Source: Schistocerca nitens (lineage: Eukaryota; Arthropoda; Insecta; Orthoptera; Acrididae). From it: 64,000 nt of DNA. Under the pieces are notes generated by a model. The model saw only the letters and a list, made by a program, of their open reading frames with translations, was not told the origin of the DNA and ran no database searches. The DNA lies in the NCBI RefSeq assembly GCF_023898315.1, contig NC_064617.1:715807202-715871201 (forward strand), in the 5' to 3' direction. Of the stretch, positions 55,091 through 64,000 are shown piece after piece. Within the stretch, counting starts at the first letter, position 1; every line of letters starts with the position of its first letter. The position numbers and the translations under genes were made by a program.

Positions 55091-56899
55091 TGTAATCCCG
55101 GCACCAAGCTTGGGTTCTCTACGGGTCTTTCTAGTATTGTCTTCTTAGTATACAACAGCAATCTATAAAATAATCACAAATAGATAAATTCCAGTTTTCG
55201 GCCAAGATTGCTGAGGCCTCGTCTTGGTTCTTGTAACGGAGCAACTGATGTAAGTGGCGAAGCCAGGACGGGAAATGTCCAGTCCCTTTTTTACCGTCCA
55301 ACTTATTTTGGAAGAGCTCCAAACCATCAAATTCCGAGAAAGACGTAATTTGCTCCAGGCTATTGCGTTAAAGTAAGATCGTGTTATTAATCACTGCTAA
55401 CCAGTTCAGAGCTTTAGCTCATTTTAAAGTATAGAAATGTTCGTGGACGCATTCTCCTCGTAAATAAATGTCATGTACCATGCAATTACTCGTGGCGTAT
55501 GATGATTGGTAGCAATGAAAAAGGTTTGGTGTACTTTTTATTTGTAGGTACTTTGACACGACAGGTAATTAAGGCAAGGAATCAAAGGATTTTGAGTTCT
55601 ATCCACAGTTCATCTTAATCTTTCCTGTGATTTGTGACTTTTCCTCCGCCCTTTCTCTTGATACAGGAACTCGTATCACGAGCTGCACTGTGTACGATTT
55701 AACGTTAAATCGTGGGTTCCCCAGTTTGAGCTGGTTCTCAGGTCTGAGGGTGACGAGGGTATATCAGCTTCAACAGAACCGGTAGTAAAGACACTGTGCT
55801 GGTTAAACCAGCATCCGATTTCATCATTGATTTTTCTCAGAATGCTGTTTCATTGCCGGTACATCGATGATACACCTATTTGATGTATGAAACGAGGGTC
55901 GTACGAGACGAAGGCAGTGATGAAATGGCGTGTATTAGTAACCTTTACTGAGAGATTCTCTCAATAAACAAACGCAGGAGGCACCAGTTACACGCGACAG
56001 TGGAATGTGAATCATCGTACGGCTTTGCTCATCGCTTTCTACCTTGTAGGTTTGTGTAAGAGGCGCGTAGTCCTTGTGGGTTTATTGTTGTTGCTATTTG
56101 TAAGTGGCACAAGGCTGACGCGTACGTATCTCGCGATCTGGACGGCAGCAGTAAATGAAGCAAGCTGACAGAGCCTAAGCAGTGGGCCGCTGAGTGTGGA
56201 GTGTCGGGACCGTGGGACGGAAGAGGTGTGGGCTTATCCTGGGATGTCGTGTGCCCCGCCGTGAGGCTACGGCCGCGGAGGTCACGGCCGCACAACAACG
56301 CTCTCATTACGGCAAGGCGCGCGGCCATCAGCAGACGCCGCGCCTTTGTCTGCCGACGGCTCGGTCACCATCTCCGGGACATCCGTCCTGTTCGCCTAAT
56401 AAGGCAGCATCCAGATTCACTGGTGGCCCAAGACAGATTTCGCTAGGGATAATTCTTTCCTTCGCTTTTTTCAATACGTAGTGGCAAAGCCTTAAGTTAG
56501 ATCCCATAAATTACGCACTACATCGTAAACTACTGCACCGGTGATTCGTAACGTAAAATGTGCTGCTGAAAGTAAAATTTTTGTTATATGGGCCGCAAAA
56601 TAATTGATGGCTGAAGCGGAGGGCACAAAATTCAGTCTGCTAATAGTGAGAAAAGCGTTTGTGACAAGAAAATAACATCGAATACAATATTGTTTGGGAG
56701 TATTTCCTGAAATTGCCTGCAAAGAAGACATTCTTTACCCAAGACTACTGACAGAAATCAGAGAACGCGCGTTTGAAGGTGACTGCAGAATGATTCTGTT
56801 GATGTCAACGTAAAGTTACGTGCAGTAAGGACCACGAAGATAAATCATCTGTTGTGCACAGGCTAATAGACGTCGTTTCTCCATCACTGACTAGTGCTG
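55091..56899. other. No gene recognised; GC-rich patch 56190-56430
   Basis: AT-rich except for the patch. Plus and minus frames in the patch have no domain. Confidence 0.3.
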
Positions 56900-56955
56900 G
56901 TACAACCTACCCTCCGTCATGCACCATACGGTGGCTTGCATAGTACAGATTTAGA
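56900..56955 (+). mobile_element. Tip of a Jockey/CR1-group LINE 3' end
   Basis: Carries the typical terminal string accatacggtggcttgc and a degenerate gatttagatg tail. It abuts an RTE LINE piece. Confidence 0.5.
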
Positions 56956-56957
56956 TG

Positions 56958-57292
56958 AAACGTGGACAATAAACAGGCCAGACAAGAAAAATAGTAGCTT
57001 TTCAATGTGATGGTACTGGAGAATGCTGAAGGTTAGATGGGTTAATGGGATAACTGAGATACGGGATCGAATTGGGTAGAAGTGATTTTTATGGCAGAGG
57101 AAGAGATTTGTCGATAGGACATGGGCTGAGGTATCGAGTAAATGGAAGAATAAAAATAGTACAGTGCGACAAATGCTTGGCTGCAGTAAAATTCATGCGG
57201 ATGTTAGTTGCAGCAGCTAAGCAGAGACGAAGAGGCATGAACAGAGTAGAGTAGCATGAAGAGGTGCATTAGACCAGCCTTAGGACTGAAGA
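56958..57292 (+). mobile_element. RTE-type LINE 3' remnant
   Basis: Broken frames still spell ETWTINRPDKK, WYWRMLKVRWVNG, and near the end the equivalent of RGALDQP before aggactgaag, matching the terminal 110 codons of the LINE at 24.4 kb. The 5' part is missing. Confidence 0.8.
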
Positions 57293-57522
57293 AAACGATA
57301 ATACGATATACTAGTGACTCGTCAGAAATTATCTCCTGTGAATCTAATCACAGACCAAAAATCATTAGCAATGAAGCGTCAGATTTTGAGAGAGCTATAA
57401 TTTTCTACTGTCGAAATATTTTTTAATCTGCTGCAATAGACTGAGAACTGGTGCTAAAATAGTCCCCTTGTAAGGCGACACTTAGATTATCAACAGCTAT
57501 TATCTTAAAATGTGGGCTCGAA

Positions 57523-57719
57523 AATGGTTCAAATGGCTCTAAGCACTGAGCACTGAGGTCATCAGTCCCCTAGACTTAGAACTACTTAAACCTAACTAAC
57601 CTAATAAGATCACACACATCCATGCCCGAGGCAGGATTCGAACCTGCGACCGTAGCAGCAACAGCAGCAGCGCGGTTCAGGACTGAAGCGCCTAGAACCA
57701 CTCGGCCACAACGGCCGGC
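57523..57719 (-). mobile_element. tRNA-headed SINE, family A
   Basis: Complete reverse copy: tggttcaaatggctct at the left, ggattcgaacctgcgacc, head complement ggccacaacggccgg at the right, with a short agcagcaacagcagcagc expansion in the head. Short duplication tgtgggc at 57513-57519 and 57720-57726. Confidence 0.9.
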
Positions 57720-57729
57720 TGTGGGCGCA

Positions 57730-58297
57730 ACAAAGAACAAATAATTTCATAAATACCGTGCTTGGGAGCCAGTCCACAGATCTATATGTACGAAGGTAAA
57801 CCTTCAATCGTACTATTTTTATTTCTTTCGCCACTGCCTGTGATTTTTAACCGTGAAATATGCTAAACTGCTTGCAGAAACCAGAGTTATCCTATCAGCA
57901 CCTCGGTAAGTTAGCTGCAAGATAGGAGAAAGGCAAGGGAGTAGAGCTTCCAGTGAGAATAATGCCTAGTGAGGCACATGGAGTTTGGAAGCAGTCTTAG
58001 TTTGAACGCTGTATTGATATCTGATGACGAGCTTCGGAAGATTTTTCGCGATTCCAAAGTATATCCTGCTAAGCGTCTGCAGATTTAGATATGTTAGTAG
58101 CCCAGTATTGTTAGTGCAGTATGTCTGTAGGTGGTTTAAGGCGTCCTGTTATCGGTCTGACAGGTCTGTTTAATACTAGACCTACTTGTTTCGCTCATAT
58201 GAATTTCCATCAGGCGTGGCATTTTGAGGCGGAACGAGTCAGCTTGGTGACTTAACCGGCATTTTTATCTGTAGTGCTAGTGGCTACAGACTGAAAG
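57730..58297. other. No gene recognised
   Basis: AT-rich spacer between two SINEs. Confidence 0.3.
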
Positions 58298-58308
58298 GAA
58301 GCAGCGCA

Positions 58309-58505
58309 GCCGGCCGCGGTGGCCGTGCAGTTCTAGGCGCTCAGTCCGGAACCGTGCGACTGCTACGGTCGCAGGTTCGAATCCTGCCTCGGGCATGGGT
58401 GTGTGTGATGTCCTTATGTTAGGTTTAAGTAATTCTAAGTTCTAGGGGACTGATGACCACAGATGTTAAGTCCCGTAGTGCTCAGAGCCATTTGAACCAA
58501 TTTTT
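58309..58505 (+). mobile_element. tRNA-headed SINE, family A
   Basis: Complete copy. Perfect 11 bp duplication gaagcagcgca at 58298-58308 and 58506-58516. Confidence 0.93.
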
Positions 58506-58516
58506 GAAGCAGCGCA

Positions 58517-59039
58517 CGCCGAAACCAGTCATCCGGACAAATGGGGGGGGGGGGGGGGGGCGGCGCGGGCGGGTGGCCCAAGGCCCGTCGCAGGCTTTCG
58601 CAAGGCGAGGCGCGGAGCACCGTTTTTGCGGCCTGTGGCCCTGGCGGCAGACCCCGAGTCCAGTCGTACAGCTGAGCAGAAGCGCGTGCGCCTGTATACC
58701 TCCTGCCCATCACCGCCGTCCAAAGAAAGCCTCATTCCTAGAATAACGGAGCGACGTGGCGTGCTGCCTAATACCCATACACTGGAGTTTTAATTAAACT
58801 ACGACGAATTCTAAAGATTTTTCTATTAGCGAAGTGACAGTTGATTTCCTCCCCGTTCGAATATTCCTCAGACCTGTGCAATAAATGTTGGCGAGAAGCT
58901 GGACTCCCTTTACTTTCTTACCGGAGCAAGCGCCATTTAAAAAAAGAAATAAGAAGGAAAAAAACATAGCGAAACGGTTACTTTCAATAGTCCATAGATC
59001 AACATATGTTACAGGAACTGTTGGAATCACCTGCTTAAA
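58517..59039. other. No gene recognised; G run and CpG-rich patch
   Basis: A G run at 58543-58560 is followed by a CpG-rich patch to about 58740. No domain in any frame. Confidence 0.3.
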
Positions 59040-59785
59040 TGCACCGTCTAGTCACATTAATGCGACTGTAAAAAACATGAGAAACTACCTTTTGAGAGCG
59101 GGACAAACAGGAAGAATGTCAATGGAGTTCCGGAAGGTGACCGACAGGGATGCGGAGCCGTGCCGTGGTCAGCTCCGCTTGGTTTCTTAATTGAGAATCA
59201 ATGGCGCGAACAGCCCGATCGACATGGCCCCGCAGATTCTCGACTGGGCTTAAATCCTCGGTACTACGGTCAACTCATTCTGGTGATCTTCGAACGAGGC
59301 TCGTGCACTGAGAGTTGTGTGACACGTTGCGCATTGTCCTGATGGTAGATGCCATCGCGCCGAGGAGAAATCATTTAGGTATGGACGTGGTTCCCAAGGA
59401 TAAATGGATACTTGATTCGTTGTGCCGACCGCAATGACGAGATCTCCCAGAGAATGCCAGGAAAATATTCCCCAGGCCATAATGCTCACTTCTAGTTACT
59501 AGAAGTTTGCTTTCAGACGTTTCACGCCGTACACGCCAATAGCCGTCTGTCCGGTTTCAGCTCACAGTGACTACCTTCGGATGCTGTACGCAGCATTGGT
59601 AAACAATGCATAAACATTTGTTCACCAAATTGCGCCCATTGCATCAGGAGATGGCCATTGTGGGCATTCGATTCCGATTGATTCCTTGAGAGAAACAACA
59701 GCGAACTAGTCCGGTAAAACTTATCCTTCTGGCATCTGTAAAAGCGTAAATAGCTTCTATAAGTACAGGCCATACGTTTATTTAA
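59040..59785 (-). mobile_element. Tc1-like element remnant
   Basis: Transposase pieces on the minus strand: near 59489-59400 a block MAWGIFSWHSLGDLVIAVGT; then near 59360-59330 in another frame GIYHQDNAQRVTQL with the second catalytic Asp; then DLSPVENLRGHVDRAVRAID near 59260-59190 with the catalytic Glu. The left end ccgtctagtcacattaatgc may be an eroded inverted repeat. The N-terminal half is not recognisable. Confidence 0.75.
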
Positions 59786-59837
59786 CCAAAGCTAGTGTGC
59801 GCTGGGGAGCACAAATCTAAATATGCTCGTAGAAAGA

Positions 59838-60290
59838 TAGTGGTTCTTTGCGATAGAGCTGAGTTACATTGGTCGACACTTCCCAATAATAAATTGCGGG
59901 ACGTGAGAGCTCTTCCCTGTACTTGGACCTCTTCCTCCCGAACGCGTCGTCGGGAGGAGGTAATTTTAACTAGACTCCGGATAGGGCACTGTCTTTTTAG
60001 CCATCGACATCTTTTAAGTGGCGATCCTCCCCCACTCTGTCCCCACTGCTCTCAGCTGTGGACGGTAAGACACCTTTTACTTGAGTGCCTCTATTTTACT
60101 CCGTTACGCGCCCGTCTACAGCTGTCGCCTGATACATCTTCCATTTTAGCAGATGACACGCGCTCAGCCGATCGCGTTCTCGAGTTTATTAGTGCCAGTG
60201 AGATGACGTCAGTCATTTGAAGCTCTTTTTGGGGATAACCAACCCCCTTCTATAGTGGTTTTTTAAGCTTTCCTTCTGTTTTTAGTTTCT
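59838..60290 (+). mobile_element. I-clade LINE, 3' fragment
   Basis: The open frame to the stop at 60218-60220 reads LPNNKLRDVRALPCTWTSSS, RTRRREEVILTRLRIGHCLF and CPHCSQLWTVRHLLLEC, aligning with the last 130 residues of the LINE at 34.8-36.3 kb (LTDNKLRALKPLPVAWTSSS, VLARLRIGHCRF, CPCGHLLTVRHILMSC). Clearly a different subfamily. No A tail remains. Confidence 0.85.
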
Positions 60291-60299
60291 CCAATTTTT

Positions 60300-61366
60300 T
60301 GAGTTTCGTTCCCATTGCTGCTGGTTTCCAGTTTCGTTTTTTTACAGGTTCTGTAACCGTGAAAATGGTTCGTTCGTTATTCTGATCTTAGTATCTAGCT
60401 GAGCAATGTCATAAAGTCAAGAGGTCAGTATCTACGCATTTTGCCGCGGTTGATAGGGAATTCTTCTAGGCTTGTATCTTAATTTACAAATGAACGGTAG
60501 ATACGGTGAAGGAAAATAGATGTTGAGGTAAACCTTTAAATGTTGCTGAGAAAGAACAGCACCAGATTCCTTAAGCTAGCGGAATAATTTGTTAGCCTTT
60601 AGAGGTTGGTCTGTTGAGGCATTTAGCAAAGCTGATAATGCGAGATTTCGCGGGACCGCTTAGCCCCCTCAGTGTAGGTACTAGTGGCAGAAACGGTGCG
60701 TGCATCATTAGGCAGGAACCCGGGTGACGCGCCGTGGTGCCTGAGTAAGACACGCCACGTCACCAGCCGTTCTCGGAGGCCAGTGCGCTGTGCGTCCAGA
60801 CCTCGTGCGCGCAATGACGGCTCGCTACGCCGCCGTATTCAGCGCTCCCCAGCCTCGCGGGTCGTTAGGGACGATGCCGTCACGCATCACTGCAGCTTTC
60901 ACTACAGAATTTCGTCATCTACGTTCCGTTAGCTACTATTCTCGCAGTTGTCTTCCTCCCTACATCAGTCACCAGCAAACAGAAATTGCAATGTAGTGAC
61001 GAAAGGGCCGACGACACATCACTGAGCCTCATTCTCTATTGCGATGTTCCCTACATGTGAATGGCAAGCCGATCCAAACTTCTCCATTTCCAAAGTCTTC
61101 CATACCTGAATTGCCTGCTGAAAGTTAAATAATAGCCACTACTCATTTTTCTTCACCTTCAACTTCACCTCTGCCTAACTTTCCGCCTTCCAGTTTCCCC
61201 CATATCTCAACTTTTAACCCTCTGAGTCACAAGGTTTTCTGCCTTAAACCACGGTTTTATTATTTTAAGTACCAATGCCTTGGTATGAAACCACCACCGA
61301 TGCTATTGCAAGACAGAGGCTTCTAGTGGCACACTGTGGTACTTCTGCGAATGTAGCACTCAATAA
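60300..61366. other. No gene recognised; GC-rich patch 60690-60880
   Basis: Frames in the patch lack domains. Confidence 0.3.
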
Positions 61367-61368
61367 TA

Positions 61369-62679
61369 GGAGGGTCACTCCAAAAGAAATGCACACCATT
61401 TTTTAATCCATCTTTTATTGTAAATGTTTGAAAGTTTTACAGTGTGTAGATAAATTCTTTAGGAACAATATTTTCATTTCTCCACGTAATTTCCATCCCT
61501 CTCAATTGCCTTACGCCATCTTGGAACCAGCGCTTGTATACCCGCACGGTAAAATTCTGGACCAACCTGTTGGAGCCACTGTTTGGCAGAGTGCACAAGG
61601 GAGTCTTCATCTTCAAACCTTGTTCCACGAAGAGAGTCTTTCAGTTTCCCAAAGAGATGATAGTCACACGGAGCCAGGTCAGGACTGTAAGGTGGCTGTT
61701 TCAGTGTTGTCCATCCGAGTTTTGTGGTCGCTTCCATGGTTTTTTGACTGACATGTGGCCGTGCATTGTCGTGCAACAGCAAAACATCCTGATTTTGCCG
61801 ATGTGGTCGAACACGACTCAGCCGAGCTTGAAGTTTCTTCAGTGTCGTCACATACGCATCAGAATTTATGGTGGTTCCACTTGGCATGATGTCCACAAGC
61901 AAGACTCCTTCGGAATCGAAAAACACCGTAGCCATAACTTTTTCAGCAGAAGGTGTGGTTTTGAATTTTTTCTTCTTGGGTGAATTTGCATGATGCCACT
62001 CCATTGACTGCCTCTTCGTCTCAGGTGAAAAATGATGGAGCCATGTTTCATCACCTGTCACAATTCTACAAAGAAATTCATCTCCATCATTCTCGTACTG
62101 TTCCAAAAGTTCGCTGCATACCGTTTTTCTTGTTTCTTTGTAAGCCACTGTCAACATTCTGGCAACCCGCCTGACACACACCTTTAACGCCAACACTTTC
62201 AGTATTCTGCAAACGCTTTCTTTCCCTATCCCAACGTAGCGTGAAAATTCGTTCACTGTGATGCGTCTGTCAGCAGTCACCAATTCGTTAACTCTCTGCA
62301 CATTGTCTGGAGTGTGTGCAGTACGAGGCCTGCCGCTGCGAGGACAATCCTCAATATTGCCGTGCCCGTTTCCATCACGTAATCTGCTTGCCCAGTGACT
62401 AAATGTACTGCGATCGAAAGCAGCATCTCTTGTGGATGTTTCCCACTGTCTCGTTTTCACAGCACAGGAATTCTATGACAGCACGTTGATTCTGACGAAC
62501 GTAAAGTGTAGCAGCCATCTTGAAGACATGCTGTGACAGCGCCACTCACGGGAACAGGTTGAACTAAGTTTGAAAACAACCGGGGAGGATGTATCTGCAC
62601 ACTGTAAAACTTTCACACATGCAGAATGAAAACTGCATTTTTACAAAAATAGTGTGCATTTCTTTTGGAGTGACCCTCG
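61369..62679 (-). mobile_element. mariner transposon, nearly intact
   Basis: Inverted ends gagggtcactccaaaagaaa from about 61370 and inverse ending tcttttggagtgaccctc near 62678, flanked by TA (61367-61368, 62680-62681). 1311 bp, the standard mariner size, with one gene filling most of it. Confidence 0.95.
61474..62518 (-). pseudogene. mariner transposase, one frameshift near the N terminus
   Basis: The conserved start is the ATG at 62518 (MAATLYVRQNQRAVIEFLCC). Near 62430-62460 the frame shifts by one base; from there 328 codons are open to the stop at 61474. The HTH region reads FDRSTFSHWASRLRDGNG and GRPRTAHTPDNVQRVNELV. The DD34D triad is complete: VTGDETWLHHF, LLHDNARPH, and PPYSPDLAPCDYHLFGKL (Asp in CDYH). 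The enzyme cuts and pastes the element at TA sites in the nucleus. An ATG at 62460 in the long frame would give a protein lacking about 20-40 N-terminal residues. It is the best preserved DNA transposon here. Confidence 0.92.
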
Positions 62680-62681
62680 TA

Positions 62682-63329
62682 GCTTTCAAAGCATCGGCGC
62701 GGAGATTGTGCTACGTGATTGTAGGAGGTATTTGACTCTTTTTTTATACTGGCCATATTGAATGGATCATCGACAGTAAATGTAAGTATACTTCAGTTAT
62801 TGTAGCCGGAGTCTGAGTTTGTGCTACTGCTTTTAAGAATATTGTCGAAATCGAACTACTGAGACAGATCTAGTTGTGATACAAATTTTTTTTTAGTTCA
62901 GGTCAATTTTTGGTTGCTATTTCGAATTATAATTTATTTTGGGCGTTATGAGTTCATCGCAGTTTACAGACTTTTTTCTAGCAATAAAGCGAATTTGCAT
63001 TCAAATATATCACATGGAATGATAATTGGTTGATAAATGTGTCCATGTGGTTCAAAGTGAAATCACCACCTTAAAAACAATTGATTCTATCCTTTTTGCC
63101 AAATTCCTCTTTTGTTCGTTGGTTACTATGATGATAAAGGTTAATTATGTGAAAAGCTTTAATTTTTCTTCAAATTTTTGACTCAAGGGTTAAAATTTTA
63201 TCATCGAAAAATTCTTCCGTTCCTAGATCAATTGATCATAAATCCTTAGCACACATGCCACCATTTTTCTGGTAGGAGGTTTTCTACAGTTTTATTTATG
63301 CGTAAGTCATGCTTCTGACACGTATGTCT
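62682..63329. other. No gene recognised
   Basis: AT-rich, short frames. Confidence 0.3.
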
Positions 63330-63690
63330 TCAGGTTCGTCTGATGCAGGACGCCACGACTTTCTCTCCAACTCTAATCTCTTCATATTTTAGACTAGCGC
63401 CTACTCAAACGTTCTAAAGTATTTGTTCAGTATATTTTAATGTGTGTCTTCCTGTACAATTTTGGTCACTTCATGGCTTCCTCTAGTATCTTGCAAGTCA
63501 CTGCCTGATACCGTAACATAAGTCCCACCATACTTCCTTCTTGTAGTAAATGTTTTGCATATATTCCGTAAATTGTCAATTCTACGTAGAATCTTCTGTT
63601 TTTTTTTCTTGCCAGTCCACTAAATTTTCAGTAATCTTCTACAGCACATCACCTCAAACACTTCGATTATCTTTTCCCAAGTTATACCAG
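63330..63690 (-). mobile_element. RTE-type LINE remnant, old
   Basis: Aligns by eye with the minus-strand LINE end at 20.85-21.2 kb: cctctagtatc, tgtcttcctgtacaattttg, attctacgtagaatcttctg, cagcacatcacctcaaacac, cttcgattatctttt. No frame survives. The remaining 310 bp to the window edge show nothing. Confidence 0.75.
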
Positions 63691-64000
63691 CTCTATTTTG
63701 CAGAGAACACCTGACACTGAGTTCTCTAATGTACTGCCATGGTTTAGTGCGGTGTCGTTTCGTCATCAGCACTAGCTAGCGGTTTGAGAAAACAAGGTAA
63801 AGTTTGTGGTCGTTTCAAATAAGTCAGACACCGAAGCTTCTTCACCGTGGCAAACATGCTCATCCCAGTACTTGGCTGTTTTTAACTACGAAGCGGCTGG
63901 AAACCTGAAGGTTGTGAAGGCCATTTCATAAAGCGGCATTCGTATCTGCGTGGAAATATGTTAGGACCTTCGGGCGTCGTGGGTCCACACGCATTAAAAA

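Overview
The window looks like nuclear DNA of an orthopteran insect, most likely a locust or grasshopper of the Schistocerca type. Evidence: AT-rich sequence, very long gene-poor stretches, many tRNA-headed SINEs with matched 9-12 bp target-site duplications, RTE- and I-type LINEs, mariner and Tc1/IS630 DNA transposons, and the start of an insect gene spread over very large introns. The genus is inferred from my memory of these repeat families, not from a search.

Layout. 1-28.4 kb is a dense transposon graveyard: a Tc1-like element running off the left edge (1-708); an IS630-type element reduced to its last transposase exon and long TIRs (722-1466); SINEs at 1.7, 2.7, 3.9 and 6.8 kb; a Tc1-like element (4682-6240) with a SINE inside a SINE inside it; a 541 bp retroposed polyadenylated transcript (7461-8001); an IS630-type element (8110-10986) split by a second Tc1-like element (8851-10229); a large, unusual inverted-repeat structure (about 12228-18596) with a decayed multi-domain cysteine-tailed protein gene in one arm; a Tc1-like remnant (18716-19838); two foldback elements; a 5'-truncated RTE LINE (20810-22003) and an almost full-length one (24361-27661) with only two in-frame stops.

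28.8-64 kb appears to be the 5' part of one host gene on the + strand. The exon at 29679-29901 encodes the N terminus of the zinc-finger transcription factor Ovo/Shavenbaby (MPKIFLIKNRL...PLSLIV) and ends at a consensus splice donor. A phase-compatible candidate second exon lies at 33295-33444. No zinc-finger exon is in the window, so the rest would be intron extending off the right edge. The introns hold an I-clade LINE with an intact RNase H reading frame (34755-36443), another TIR-only IS630 derivative (42860-43516), several eroded Tc1 and LINE pieces, two more SINEs, long CA, TA and GT microsatellites, and a nearly intact mariner (61369-62679). Long parts of the first introns (29.9-34.7 and 36.5-42.9 kb) carry almost no recognisable transposon, unlike the region upstream of the gene.

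The most unusual item is the 12.2-18.6 kb structure: an inverted repeat whose right arm is continuous but whose left arm is split by about 2.75 kb carrying the unfamiliar protein gene.
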